Part shown: in pieces, positions 52,823 through 61,090 of the stretch
Layout: every line of letters starts with the position of its first letter
Position numbering within the stretch: position 1 is the stretch's first letter
Source of the DNA: PALSA-1196 sp036833805
GTDB taxonomy: Bacteria; Pseudomonadota; Gammaproteobacteria; Steroidobacterales; Steroidobacteraceae
DNA: 61,090 bases
Direction of reading: 5' to 3'
Assembly: GCA_036833805.1 (NCBI GenBank)
Contig: DAITPA010000005.1
Span: 1-61,090, forward strand
Translations under genes and position numbers: made by a program
Notes under the pieces: model-generated
Told to the model about the DNA's origin: nothing
Databases searched by the model: none
The model's input: only the letters and a program-made list of their open reading frames with translations

Positions 52823-52839
52823 TTGGCATGACGGTTGCA
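52823..52839 (+). promoter_or_regulatory. Sigma54 (-24/-12) promoter of the porin gene
   Basis: TTGGCATGACGGTTGCA fits the sigma54 consensus (TGGCAC-N5-TTGCA) with one mismatch; GG at 52825-52826 and GC at 52837-52838 have the required 12-base spacing. The start would be near 52850, leaving a 95-base leader. The remainder of 52469-52945 shows no gene. Confidence 0.8.
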
Positions 52840-52945
52840 GATCGAAGCGCGCCCTCGTCGCGATAATTGACCATGGGGCGGCACGTGTAGCGGCGCGGAC
52901 ACTTGACGAGCGCGGCCCCGTAAACAACTTAGAGGAAACGCTCTC

Positions 52946-54175
52946 ATGACACATCAACGCATAGGCCTGGCCATAGCAGTCGCGGTCGCCGCGGCTCTTG
53001 CGCCAACGGCACCCCAGGCTGTGGAAGTCGCCGCAGGCGATTGGAAATTCACGCTCAACGGCAACGTAAACGCCGATTACATTCATTCAAGCTGCGAGTC
53101 GACCCCCGTTGCCGTCGCCGGCGGCCTCGCCTGCGTACGCGCATCCGACGGTCAAACCACGTCTTCGTCCGTTAGCAACGGCCTGTTGCCCGCAGCCTTT
53201 GTGTTGGGCGCTTCAACGACACAAAACGGCCTTGACCTCGCTGCCACCTTCGGAATGTATCCGGGCGTTAGCACCAACGACGGCGGCAGCCCGAACCTGC
53301 AGGCTGGCAGCGCGCTTCCTTCTGGCAACACGGCACTCGGCAGCGCCGGCCTCGATATTCGCCAAGTCTTCTTGACCTTCGGCAATGCCAGCATGGGCAC
53401 GTTCACCGTGGGCCGGAACCTTGGCTTGTTCCAGGGTGATGCCATTCTGAATGACATGACCCTTCCTGGCGTCGGCGGTCCTGGTGGCTCGGCCAGCGGC
53501 TCCCCTGCGAACACGACCCTGGGCGGCATCGGCTTGGGTTACATCTATACCGACTGGCTCTCACAGATCGACTACACAACACCGGATCTTTCCGGTGCCA
53601 AGATCACATTCGGTATCTTCGATCCGCTGAATCCGGTTGGCGCGCCGTCCGAGCCGAAGAGCGCTCCGGGCTTCCACGGCAAGATCGCCTGGAAGATACC
53701 AGGAGGCCTCTACTTCTCAGCTTCGGGCCTCTATCAGAAGCAGGCGGCTACCGCGGGCGTGGCGGAATACAACAGCCATGCGTTCGATGTTGGCGGCAAG
53801 TGGACCGCCGGGCCCTTCGAGGTCATGGGCTGGTACTACAATGCCTCGGGCGTGGGCACGACGGCGTTGTTCTTGAACGGCGCGGATGCGACCGGTCACC
53901 CGCGTGATTCCCGTGGCTTCATCGCGCAGGGAACCTTCACGGTTGGTCCGACCAAGTTCGGCCTGAACTACGGTGAGAGCCGGCTCGACACGGCGAGCGG
54001 TGAGGTTTTCCCCGCGCTGGTTCATAAGAACAGCAAGGTCACCGGCGGCGTGTATCACAAGCTGACGGATAATCTCACCCTCTTGGGCGAGTACAGCAAT
54101 GTGCGGGCCAAGGCGCAGGATGGCGGCACGAACACGGGCAACACCTTCAACGTAGGGGCGTTCCTCTCGTTCTGA
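52946..54175 (+). CDS. Outer-membrane porin
   Basis: A 409-residue beta-barrel protein: signal peptide (cleavage near PQA-VEVAAG), alternating amphipathic strands throughout and a C-terminal phenylalanine (VGAFLSF), the outer-membrane sorting signal. The features LDIRQVFLTFGNASMGTFTVGRN and DYTTPDLSGAKITFG are those of Gram-negative porins. Only two cysteines occur, both near the N-terminus (SCESTPVAVAGGLAC), perhaps forming a loop disulfide. It has its own predicted sigma54 promoter and a strong terminator, so it is a single-gene unit. Substrate unknown. Confidence 0.88.
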   Translation: MTHQRIGLAIAVAVAAALAPTAPQAVEVAAGDWKFTLNGNVNADYIHSSCESTPVAVAGGLACVRASDGQTTSSSVSNGLLPAAFVLGASTTQNGLDLAATFGMYPGVSTNDGGSPNLQAGSALPSGNTALGSAGLDIRQVFLTFGNASMGTFTVGRNLGLFQGDAILNDMTLPGVGGPGGSASGSPANTTLGGIGLGYIYTDWLSQIDYTTPDLSGAKITFGIFDPLNPVGAPSEPKSAPGFHGKIAWKIPGGLYFSASGLYQKQAATAGVAEYNSHAFDVGGKWTAGPFEVMGWYYNASGVGTTALFLNGADATGHPRDSRGFIAQGTFTVGPTKFGLNYGESRLDTASGEVFPALVHKNSKVTGGVYHKLTDNLTLLGEYSNVRAKAQDGGTNTGNTFNVGAFLSF

Positions 54176-54188
54176 TTGAGCGCGATCC

Positions 54189-54231
54189 AACGGCGCGGCG
54201 TCGATTTAACGACGCCGCGCCGTTTTCTTTT
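54189..54231 (+). terminator. Rho-independent terminator after the porin gene
   Basis: A perfect 15-bp stem (AACGGCGCGGCGTCG, 54189-54203, against 54210-54224), loop ATTTAA and a T-rich tail (54223-54231) stand 14 bases after the porin stop codon. Confidence 0.95.
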
Positions 54232-54260
54232 GGGAGCGCCGAACAGCGCGTCTGCGCCCG

Positions 54261-54374
54261 CTAGACGCTAAAGCCCCTGCCTTCCTTCTTCGCCCGCTTC
54301 GCTGCGCGTTTCTCGTCCAGCGTCTTAGCCGGCTTCTTCTTGGTTTCTTTCTTTCGATCCTGGCCCTTGCTCAT
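54261..54374 (-). CDS. Very small basic protein of unknown function
   Basis: A 37-residue protein beginning MSKGQDRKKETKKKPAK and ending KRAKKEGRGFSV, with more than a third Lys/Arg. GGAG about 10 bases upstream of ATG 54374 supports the start; the longer reading to 54455 has no merit. Similar Lys-rich short proteins are common in proteobacteria without known role; nucleic-acid binding is a guess. Confidence 0.55.
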   Translation of the reverse strand: MSKGQDRKKETKKKPAKTLDEKRAAKRAKKEGRGFSV

Positions 54375-54515
54375 ATGCTTTTCGCTCCAAGTAATAGGGA
54401 GAACATGAGAGCGGAGGGGGTCCCGGCGCGCCGTAGCGCGATATGGGTCACCCACCCGCTGCCGCCAAACGTGCTACTTTACCCTTCTTAAGTAAAGGAC
54501 CCTGAAGCAAGCCCC

Positions 54516-55673
54516 ATGTCGCAGCCAAACGCTCCCGAAGCTTTGCCCCCGATCAACTGGCCGACGACGCTCATGTTCATCCTGACGCCGCTTTCGGCGG
54601 CAGTGCTCGTGCCGTGGTACGGCTTTACGCACGGCTTCTCAGCCGGCGCCTGGGGCGTGTTTGTGTTCTTTCTGGTCGCCTGCGGCATGTCGGTCACCGC
54701 GGGCTATCACCGTCTTTGGGCGCACCGCACCTACGAGGCGCATTGGCTGCTGAAGATTCTCTATCTGATCTTCGGTTCGATGGCGCTGCAGAATAGCGCG
54801 CTCGTCTGGTCGAGCGGCCACCGCACCCATCACCTGTACGTCGACGACAACGAGCGCGATCCCTACTCCGCAGGACGCGGCTTCTGGTTCTCGCACATCG
54901 GTTGGATGCTGCGCTACTACCCCAGCGGCAATCCTGATTTCTCAAACGCGCGCGATCTTGAGCGCGATCCACTGCTCGCCTTTCAGAACCGCCACTACCT
55001 TCTGATCGCACTCACCGTCAATTTTGGCTTGACGTTCGCCGCCGGCCTCTTGGTCGGGGACTTCTGGGGGACATTCATTCTCGCCGGATTGCTGCGCGTC
55101 GTCATCAGCCACCACTTAACATTCCTCATCAACTCTCTGGCGCACATGTGGGGCACCCGACCCTACACCGATGAGAACAGCGCCCGCGACAACCCGGTGC
55201 TCGCGTTCTTGACGCACGGCGAGGGCTACCACAACTTCCATCACATCTTCGCGCACGACTATCGAAACGGTGTGCGCTGGTGGCAATGGGATCCGACCAA
55301 GTGGCTGGTCGCGAGCATGCATTTCCTGGGGCTTGCGAAGCGCCTGAAGCGCACACCGGCGTTTCAGATTCAGCGCGCGCTTCTTGCGATGCAGTTCCGG
55401 CGCGCGCAGGAGAAGCTTGAGAAATCCCCGCTCGCCATTCGCGGCCGCGCCAATATCGACTCGTTGCGCGAGCGCATCGCGCAGGAGTACGAATCCTTTC
55501 TCGCCGCCGTCAGCGATTGGGCGCGCCTCAAGGAGGAGTGGTACGCCGAGAAGAAGCGCAGCGTGCTCGAGCACTGGGACAACGCCAGCTTCCAGAAGCA
55601 GCTGCGCGAGATCGAATACGCCTTGAAAATGCAACGCCGCCGACTGCGGGTACTCTACGCCCAGCTCGCGTAG
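54516..55673 (+). CDS. Membrane fatty acid (acyl-CoA-type) desaturase
   Basis: A 385-residue di-iron desaturase. The three histidine boxes are HRLWAH (65-70), HRTHH (102-106) and HNFHH (239-243), and hydrophobic segments about 18-35, 47-62, 76-94 and 165-205 give the usual four-helix topology. It introduces a cis double bond, probably delta-9, into acyl chains. The last about 95 residues (290-385) form a charged helical extension not part of the catalytic core. No ferredoxin or reductase gene adjoins it. The cyclopropane synthase at 59599-60873 would act on the unsaturated lipids it makes. Confidence 0.92.
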   Translation: MSQPNAPEALPPINWPTTLMFILTPLSAAVLVPWYGFTHGFSAGAWGVFVFFLVACGMSVTAGYHRLWAHRTYEAHWLLKILYLIFGSMALQNSALVWSSGHRTHHLYVDDNERDPYSAGRGFWFSHIGWMLRYYPSGNPDFSNARDLERDPLLAFQNRHYLLIALTVNFGLTFAAGLLVGDFWGTFILAGLLRVVISHHLTFLINSLAHMWGTRPYTDENSARDNPVLAFLTHGEGYHNFHHIFAHDYRNGVRWWQWDPTKWLVASMHFLGLAKRLKRTPAFQIQRALLAMQFRRAQEKLEKSPLAIRGRANIDSLRERIAQEYESFLAAVSDWARLKEEWYAEKKRSVLEHWDNASFQKQLREIEYALKMQRRRLRVLYAQLA

Positions 55674-55727
55674 TCGCGCGCTCCGCTCTTTTTCCGGTTC
55701 CATAGTCGCTCGTGGCATCCGCTCCCC

Positions 55728-56450
55728 ATGGGACGCATTTTCGAAGTCAGAAAACACACGATGTTCGCGCGCTGGAACCGCATGGCGAAACAGTTCGCGC
55801 GGATCGCGAAAGACATCACCATGGCCGCCAAGGCGGGCGGCCCTGATCCGGCATCAAACCCGGCCTTAAGGCGCTACATCCAGAATGCGCGCGCCGTCAA
55901 CATGCCGAAAGATAAGGTCGAGGCGGCGATCAAACGCGCCTCCGGCCGCGATGCGGCTCTGTATCAAGAAGTGATCTACGAGGGGTATGCGCCGCATGGC
56001 GTCGCGCTGCTCGTCGAAACCGCGACCGACAACCCGACACGAACCGTTGCCGGCGTGCGTAACATCATCAGTAAAAATGGCGGCAAGCTCGCCACCAACG
56101 GCAGCGTGAGTTTCCTCTTCAAGAAGATGGGCGTGTTTCGCCTTGCGCCCGCGGGCATTGATCAGGATGAACTTGAGCTCTACCTCATCGATCATGAGCT
56201 TGAGGAGATGGGCGAGACGACGGGCGACAAAGGCGAGCCGCAGCTCGTCATCCGCTGCGCATTTGCAAACTTCGGCAAGCTGCAAGAAGCGCTCGAGGCG
56301 CGCGGCATCACGCCGCTCTCCGCGCTGCACGAGTACCTCTGCTTTCAGCCGGTCGAGCTGCCTGAAGAGCAGGCGACCGAGGCTCTTGCGCTCATCGACA
56401 AGCTCGAGCAGGACGAGGACGTGCAGCAAGTATTCCACTCGCTCGCCTGA
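55728..56450 (+). CDS. yebC: YebC/PmpR family protein
   Basis: A 240-residue protein of the YebC family: KAGGPDPASNPALRRYIQNARAVNMPKDKVEAAIKRA (broken into parts around residues 36-72), YEGYAPHGVALLVE, NGGKLATNGSVSFLF and the C-terminal LEQDEDVQQVFHSL. Members act as transcription regulators or, as shown for relatives, aid translation of polyproline stretches. In many gammaproteobacteria it lies near ruvC; here it stands alone between a desaturase and a GNAT gene. The first residues differ slightly from the usual MAGHSKW (here MGRIFEVRKHTMFARW). Confidence 0.93.
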   Translation: MGRIFEVRKHTMFARWNRMAKQFARIAKDITMAAKAGGPDPASNPALRRYIQNARAVNMPKDKVEAAIKRASGRDAALYQEVIYEGYAPHGVALLVETATDNPTRTVAGVRNIISKNGGKLATNGSVSFLFKKMGVFRLAPAGIDQDELELYLIDHELEEMGETTGDKGEPQLVIRCAFANFGKLQEALEARGITPLSALHEYLCFQPVELPEEQATEALALIDKLEQDEDVQQVFHSLA

Positions 56451-56523
56451 GGCCCAAGAGCGCGTGCTCGCGGCACGCGCCGCCGCTCCTCTGGAACCGG
56501 CGTGCTGCGCTATCCTAGAAGGC

Positions 56524-57012
56524 ATGAGAAATTGCCATCTGCAACTGGCAAGAATCGAGGACGCAGCCTCTCTTGCGCAGATGTCACGCGAGCTCATCGA
56601 GAGGGGCCTCACCCACGCATGGACCGCCGCGCGCATCGCGCGCCACATTCAGCATCCGGAGAGCGTCGTGCTGACGGCAAAAGTTGCAAGCGAGCCTGCC
56701 GGATTTGCCGTGATGCAGTTCGGGGACGACTCGGCTCACCTTAACCTCCTGGCGGTTGAGCCGTCGCAGCGGCGCCGCGGCATTGCACGCGCGCTTCTCA
56801 ACTGGCTGGAGGAGACGGCGCGCACCGCCGGCACTTTTGTGGTTGCGCTCGAACTGCGGGCGACGAGCGCCGCCGCGTACGCGTTCTACAGCGCATTAGG
56901 CTATCGGGAAACGGGCCGCGTGAGAGGCTACTACCAGGGCGTGGAAGAGGCGATCCGCATGGCGCGCGACCTGCGTGTCGATTGCGGCTTGACGCGCGCG
57001 CCGAAGTCATAA
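56524..57012 (+). CDS. GNAT-family N-acetyltransferase
   Basis: A 162-residue acyltransferase. The acetyl-CoA loop QRRRGIARALLNWLE (R/Q-x2-G-x-G/A pattern) follows HLNLLAVEPS, and AYAFYSALGYRETGRVRGYY is the terminal strand-helix block; overall it resembles RimI-type protein N-terminal acetyltransferases, but the acceptor is not determined. ATG 56524 starts at the domain edge; it is 73 bases downstream of yebC and convergent with def. Confidence 0.85.
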   Translation: MRNCHLQLARIEDAASLAQMSRELIERGLTHAWTAARIARHIQHPESVVLTAKVASEPAGFAVMQFGDDSAHLNLLAVEPSQRRRGIARALLNWLEETARTAGTFVVALELRATSAAAYAFYSALGYRETGRVRGYYQGVEEAIRMARDLRVDCGLTRAPKS

Positions 57013-57037
57013 CCCGAGCGCCCGCAGCGGCGCATCT

Positions 57038-57571
57038 TCAGTCGGGCATGGGCGTCATGCGCTGCCCTAACGTGTCCTCGAAACCGAAGTTCCTAAGATC
57101 GCGCAGCCGTTGCGGATAAAGCACGCCGTCCAAATGGTCGACTTCATGCTGCACGACGCGCGCATGGAAACCCTCGACCGTGCGATCAATGCGCGACCCT
57201 GTCTGATCGAAACCCTGATAACGCACACGCCGCGCACGCGCCACGAGCCCGCGCATCCCCGGCACCGACAAACAGCCTTCCCAGCCTTCTTCCTGATACG
57301 CATCGAGCGCGGTAACGACCGGGTTCACGAGCACGGTATGGGGCACCGGCGCGATATGCGGGTAGCGTGGATTCTGCGCAACTTCAAAGATCACGACTCG
57401 CAAGCTCACACCAATCTGCGGCGCGGCAATGCCCGCACCATACGCATCACGCATAGTGTCATCCATGTCGGCGATGAGCGCGGCGAGCTCCGTCGTATTG
57501 AAGCGCGCCACCGGCGCGGCAATCTCCATAAGGAGCGGATGGCCCATCTTCAGTATCGTTTGAATCGCCAT
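57038..57571 (-). CDS. def: Peptide deformylase
   Basis: A 177-residue metallo-hydrolase that removes the formyl group from nascent proteins. All three motifs are complete: GAGIAAPQ (45-52), EGCLS (98-102, metal ligand C100) and QHEVDH (141-146, ligands H142 and H146 with the catalytic E143). It stands without fmt, which is the usual partner, suggesting a second copy may exist elsewhere. Confidence 0.95.
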   Translation of the reverse strand: MAIQTILKMGHPLLMEIAAPVARFNTTELAALIADMDDTMRDAYGAGIAAPQIGVSLRVVIFEVAQNPRYPHIAPVPHTVLVNPVVTALDAYQEEGWEGCLSVPGMRGLVARARRVRYQGFDQTGSRIDRTVEGFHARVVQHEVDHLDGVLYPQRLRDLRNFGFEDTLGQRMTPMPD

Positions 57572-57717
57572 GGCTGATGAGCGGCGCGTAGTGGCGATCT
57601 AACTCGCCGCGACGATTTTCGCTTTGGTCGCCTGGTACTGCGAGTTGCAAATGAGTTTCGCCGCCATGAGCTGCTATGGGCCTTCGCGACCGGGCTCTTG
57701 CAGGTCTAAGCGGTGAC

Positions 57718-58536
57718 TCAATGTTTCACCTGCGTTTTTTCGTGCCCGATCACCGCGCTTCTGATCTCAAGCAGCTTTGCTTTGATCACCTGCGCGTTCT
57801 CGGGTCCCATGCGGATCAGAAGCTTCTGGCCCGCTGAGCGCGCTTCCAGGTCGCGGTCCTTGTATTCGTAGAAGACGCGCGGCTGCGCAAGCGCGATCGG
57901 TCCTTTCACGTCGGGCGTCTTCAATAGATCGTCGATCACCTCGATCAGGCGATCGTTGAAATACTGCGAGGGGTAGCCGAGGTTCTCATAGGCCTGCTGA
58001 AAGTCCGGATAGAAATGAAAGTAGATGCGCGTCAGCTGTTTGCTATCGGCGGCGCGCGCGAGCTGCACCAGCGGTGCATAGCGCGCGTAGTTCTCCGCGC
58101 CAAGCGTCAGCGCATCTTCCGCGCCGCCTGTCAGCGTCTTGCCCGGCGTCGGCTTTATGGGCCGCAGCTCCACGGCGACTTTCTTGCGCGGCAGATTATC
58201 AACCGTGGCGACGATGTGGCGGATGATGCTCTGCGGCACCAGGAACTGCTCGATGGCTTTCGCGCCGAAGACGCCCGCGAGCGTGTCGCGCACCGGCCCG
58301 TCGCTGTCATTGAGCTCGGGCGGCGCCGGCTCATCCGTTGCGGTGCCGGCCGGAATCGGATGACGGATCCCAGGTTCCTCGCTCGCGGCCGGCGCGGCTG
58401 GTGGCAGCAGCTGCACCTGCGGCGGCGGCGCGTTCTTGTGGCTCTTGTAGTAATAGATGCCGGCGGCCGCGATCACGACGACGACCGCGCCGGCCACCCA
58501 CCAGAATGCCTTGTCCATGAAAGCTTCGCGTTGCAT
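57718..58536 (-). CDS. DUF3014 membrane-anchored protein
   Basis: A 272-residue protein with one N-terminal transmembrane segment (about 10-26, WWVAGAVVVVIAAAGIYYY), a proline-rich linker (35-80) and a periplasmic domain of the DUF3014 type (FLVPQSIIRHIVATVDNLPR, YPDFQQAYENLGYP, FYEYKDRDLE). The function is unknown. ATG 58536 has GAGG about 9 bases upstream; ATG 58518 is an alternative. The 146 bases between it and def show no gene. Confidence 0.85.
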   Translation of the reverse strand: MQREAFMDKAFWWVAGAVVVVIAAAGIYYYKSHKNAPPPQVQLLPPAAPAASEEPGIRHPIPAGTATDEPAPPELNDSDGPVRDTLAGVFGAKAIEQFLVPQSIIRHIVATVDNLPRKKVAVELRPIKPTPGKTLTGGAEDALTLGAENYARYAPLVQLARAADSKQLTRIYFHFYPDFQQAYENLGYPSQYFNDRLIEVIDDLLKTPDVKGPIALAQPRVFYEYKDRDLEARSAGQKLLIRMGPENAQVIKAKLLEIRSAVIGHEKTQVKH

Positions 58537-58607
58537 TGCTAACACCTCGCCGTCAAGTCCCCGCAGCCCTTACTGTACTGCGCAAGCGTCGCTTCCCGCC
58601 ACGGCTG

Positions 58608-59588
58608 CTAGGCGCAGGCGCCGCGGGTCATTGCCCAATCAAGAAGCCTGCTGGCAATGCCTCCGCCCAGGCTCGAACCCGTCACATCGTCAAGCTCGTA
58701 AGGCTTGTTGTATAAAATCGCCTCGGCCGCTCGCACCCCGCTCCGCACGGCGGGTCCGATCCCTTCTGCCATGTCGCGGGTCGCCAGTCCCGCAGCGTCG
58801 CCGGTGAGAAAAGCATTCTCGAGTCGTGCGACCGCAACCCGGCCGCGCAGATAGTAACTGTAGCCGCTCGGTGCATACTGCGCGCGCGGCGCAAGCTTGC
58901 GGTCGAGCGCGTTCGTAAAGCGTGTCCAATGGTGTTTGATGTCGTGGCCGCTGTGCTTCAGGCGGTCGGCCATGCCGCCGATGCCGACGTTCAAAAAGCC
59001 GTTGGCCTTGGGCACATACCAGGCGTAACCGGGCAGGCTTTTTTCGAAGAACCACAGGTGACAGTCCGGATCCTTCCAGTCATAGACGATCTCGTGCTCG
59101 AGCGTAACGGTCTGCAGGCCGCTCGCGCGCGGATTGCTATCGCGGAACAGCGTCCGATACACCGGGCAGCGCGTACCGGCCGCGCCGATCAGATAACGAC
59201 ATTCAAAAGCGTCGTCGATCACGTAGACGCCGCGCTCGCGGCGAATGGTGCGCACGCTGTGCGTAAGGACCGGCACCGCCGCGCGCTCGAGCAGCCAGGC
59301 ATCGAACTCAAAGCGGCGGATGGAATGCTGCACGGCAGGGACGCGCAGGTGCAAACCCTTCAGGTGCACGTGCAGCCGCTCGAAAGTCAAGAAGCCGTGC
59401 GGATAGGTTGCGATATCCATTTGTAGATCGCGCACGACTTCCGGCGTGATCCACCCGGCACACAGCTTCAACCTCGGAAACACTTCGCGATCGAGCAACA
59501 CGACATCGGCGCCGCCGCGCCGCAACGCCCACGCGGCAGATGACCCCGCGGGGCCGCCGCCCACGATTAGGACATCGCAGGAGCGCAT
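58608..59588 (-). CDS. FAD-dependent oxidoreductase, geranylgeranyl-reductase-like
   Basis: A 326-residue flavoprotein. The N-terminal VLIVGGGPAGSSAAWALRRGG (5-25) binds FAD; the second FAD motif is FLTGDAAGLATRDMAEGIGPA. The CAGWITPE stretch and overall size are like geranylgeranyl reductase-type proteins that saturate isoprenoid or lipid double bonds. The stop-to-start distance to the cyclopropane synthase gene upstream is 10 bases, suggesting joint action on membrane lipids, but the substrate is unknown. Confidence 0.82.
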   Translation of the reverse strand: MRSCDVLIVGGGPAGSSAAWALRRGGADVVLLDREVFPRLKLCAGWITPEVVRDLQMDIATYPHGFLTFERLHVHLKGLHLRVPAVQHSIRRFEFDAWLLERAAVPVLTHSVRTIRRERGVYVIDDAFECRYLIGAAGTRCPVYRTLFRDSNPRASGLQTVTLEHEIVYDWKDPDCHLWFFEKSLPGYAWYVPKANGFLNVGIGGMADRLKHSGHDIKHHWTRFTNALDRKLAPRAQYAPSGYSYYLRGRVAVARLENAFLTGDAAGLATRDMAEGIGPAVRSGVRAAEAILYNKPYELDDVTGSSLGGGIASRLLDWAMTRGACA

Positions 59589-59598
59589 GGGCGTTCGC

Positions 59599-60873
59599 TC
59601 AGCCTTGATAGAGGTGCGCGCGGGTGAGAGGGATGTCGTTATTGTCCGGCGGCGCGAACACCACTTGAAAGAGCTGCAGCGTACCGGTCGTGAACCCCGC
59701 CACCGAGCCTGCAAGATACAGGCGCCACATGCGCACGAACTTCTCATCGAACATGTTCTTGACGCGCTCGCTCGCCGCCTCGTAGAGCGCAAGCCAGTGC
59801 CGCAGCGTCTTCGCGTAGTGCAGGCGCAGATTCTCCACGTCGAGGACCGACAGATCCCAGGGCTCGAAAATCTTCATCATCTCCGCGAGCGAGGGCGGAT
59901 AGGCGCCCGGGAAAATGCGCCGCTCGATCCAGGCGTGCAGCGGCGCCGCGTGATTCCTGCCGATCGAGTGGATAAGACCGCGACCGCGCCGCAGCAGGCT
60001 TTGGTTGGCGATGCGGCCGAGCTCGGGATAGTTCTCCACTCCCACGTGCTCGAGCATGCCGACGGAGACGAAAGCATCGTAGGTGCCTGTGATATTGCGG
60101 TAATCGTCTTCGACGTACTCGACCTGTGATGCCAAGCCTTCCGCCATGGCGCGCGCGCGTGCGAACACGATCTGCTCGTGCGAGATGTTGAACGCGCGCA
60201 CCTTCACGCCATAGTGGCGCGCCATGTGCAGGCCCAACGTACCCCAACCGCAGCCGGCTTCGACGACGCGCTGCCCGGGCTGCAACTGCAGCTTGCGGCA
60301 CACGTGGTGCATCTTCGCCAGCTGCGCCTCATCGAGGCTGGCGCTCACAGTCGGATAGTAGCCGCAGGTATAGGACATCGTGCGACCGAGCCACAGCGCA
60401 TAGAACTCGTTGCCGATGTCGTAATGACGGTGAATATTCTCGCGCGAGCCCTCGAGCGTGTTGGCGCGCGGCCCGCGCCGCCGGCTCATGAAGCGCCGCA
60501 AGAGCGACTGCTCTGCGCTGCCGCGCGGCATGCTCTCGTAAACCGTTTCAAGAAAGGCAACCAGGTCACCCTCGACCGTGACCCGTCCGTCGCTGTAGGC
60601 GTCGCCAAAGCCGACCTGGGAATCCTTGAAGAGGGTGAAGAGCGTGCTGCGATCCTTGATGTGCAGCTGCTGCACCTTCTCCCCCGGACGACCCGAGACA
60701 CGCTCGCCCGTCCAGAGCAGGAATTCAATCGCGGGGTTGCCGAGGAGCGACAACAGCCGCTCGACCAGGCGCGCCTCGATAGATCGGCCAGCGCGCGTCG
60801 GCTCGGCAGGCGCAGCTGGAGCGTTCTCCGACGTGCGCTCCGGCGAGCGCACACTCTGCTCAACGGCGTTCAT
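59599..60873 (-). CDS. cfa: Cyclopropane-fatty-acyl-phospholipid synthase family methyltransferase
   Basis: A 424-residue SAM-dependent lipid-modifying enzyme. An N-terminal lipid-binding domain is followed by HYDIGNEFYALWLGRTMSYTCGYY, the SAM motif VVEAGCGWGTLGLHMARHYG, the ISHEQ block and SVGMLEHVG. These are the hallmarks of the CFA synthase family, which methylenates cis double bonds in phospholipid acyl chains. The longer N-terminus (about 30 extra residues, Ala/Pro/Glu-rich) is not conserved. It would use products of the desaturase at 54516-55673. The 217 bases to the end of the window hold nothing that I recognise. Confidence 0.9.
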   Translation of the reverse strand: MNAVEQSVRSPERTSENAPAAPAEPTRAGRSIEARLVERLLSLLGNPAIEFLLWTGERVSGRPGEKVQQLHIKDRSTLFTLFKDSQVGFGDAYSDGRVTVEGDLVAFLETVYESMPRGSAEQSLLRRFMSRRRGPRANTLEGSRENIHRHYDIGNEFYALWLGRTMSYTCGYYPTVSASLDEAQLAKMHHVCRKLQLQPGQRVVEAGCGWGTLGLHMARHYGVKVRAFNISHEQIVFARARAMAEGLASQVEYVEDDYRNITGTYDAFVSVGMLEHVGVENYPELGRIANQSLLRRGRGLIHSIGRNHAAPLHAWIERRIFPGAYPPSLAEMMKIFEPWDLSVLDVENLRLHYAKTLRHWLALYEAASERVKNMFDEKFVRMWRLYLAGSVAGFTTGTLQLFQVVFAPPDNNDIPLTRAHLYQG

Positions 60874-61090
60874 ACTGATCCCCTCACGGCTCTAAAGCGC
60901 CGATTCTTCACGCTTGATGCTACACGGGGAAGGGGCGAGGCGCGACGCTCAGCCCTGAGGGCCCGAAATCGACCGCTGTAGCGCGTAAGCCACAGGTAAG
61001 CCCAAGCTTAACAGACGTGCCGTGGCGGCTCCTGTGGGCCGTCACGGCGGGTGCGCGTAACCCACGAGTTCGACATAGCCCTCACCGGAG

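Noticed and set aside
1..61090. tRNA, rRNA, CRISPR arrays and insertion sequences
   Set aside because: I looked for cloverleaf-like clusters, regular direct repeats with spacers and transposase motifs and found none that I could support by eye.

Overview
The window looks like a chromosomal piece of a high-GC gammaproteobacterium. The block lptD-surA-pdxA-rsmA-(usp)-apaG-apaH, the lgt-thyA-kup-folA run, opgGH, and a kynurenine-branch trio (haaO-kynU-kmo) together point towards the Xanthomonadales/Nevskiales/Steroidobacterales side of the class. That placement is an inference from gene order and was not tested by phylogeny. One 100-base run of N (560-659) lies inside a repetitive multihaem cytochrome gene, so the sequence is a scaffolded draft assembly.

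Layout. 1-1957: a 5'-truncated multihaem cytochrome c with 22 visible CxxCH motifs. 2186-10313: amgK divergent from the envelope/maintenance operon lptD-surA-pdxA-rsmA-usp-apaG-apaH. 10288-13939: a small lipoprotein gene and the kynurenine genes. 13952-18452 (minus): lgt-thyA-SET-kup-folA, tightly overlapped. 18554-24295: rlmI, a TlpA-like thioredoxin, a DUF255 thioredoxin-domain protein and an aromatic aminotransferase. 24474-25003: a broken motA fragment joined to an EAL-domain tail, a relic of lost flagellar genes. 25003-28365: a membrane protein, a quinone oxidoreductase, a serine/threonine dehydratase with RidA, and a divergent ArsR regulator. 28538-36337 (minus): opgG-opgH-lhr, where the lhr helicase has no ATG/GTG/TTG start. 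36607-54224: a PQQ/lanthanide-type alcohol oxidation region. 54261-60873: small and lipid-related genes (desaturase, YebC, GNAT, def, DUF3014, FAD reductase, cyclopropane synthase).

The 36.6-54.2 kb block is the most interesting part. It encodes a XoxF-type PQQ methanol dehydrogenase with the extra Asp (WDYDG) that marks lanthanide use, its cytochrome XoxG, a XoxJ periplasmic binding protein fused to about seven ankyrin repeats, a YVTN beta-propeller, an RND efflux trio, a periplasmic YHS-like protein with a duplicated domain, a lone PqqD, a porin, and two AcoR-type regulators at its two ends. One regulator is a full sigma54 activator and the other lacks the AAA+ domain. Three promoter regions in the block (xoxF/propeller, RND operon, porin) carry related 18-bp palindromes of the form GTnnC(A/G)-N4-TGnnAC. 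In front of the porin two such sites sit 21 bp apart upstream of a well-formed -24/-12 sigma54 promoter. I infer a single regulon that couples lanthanide-dependent alcohol oxidation, outer-membrane uptake and efflux. This is a hypothesis from sequence pattern only.

No tRNA, rRNA, CRISPR array or insertion sequence was recognised.
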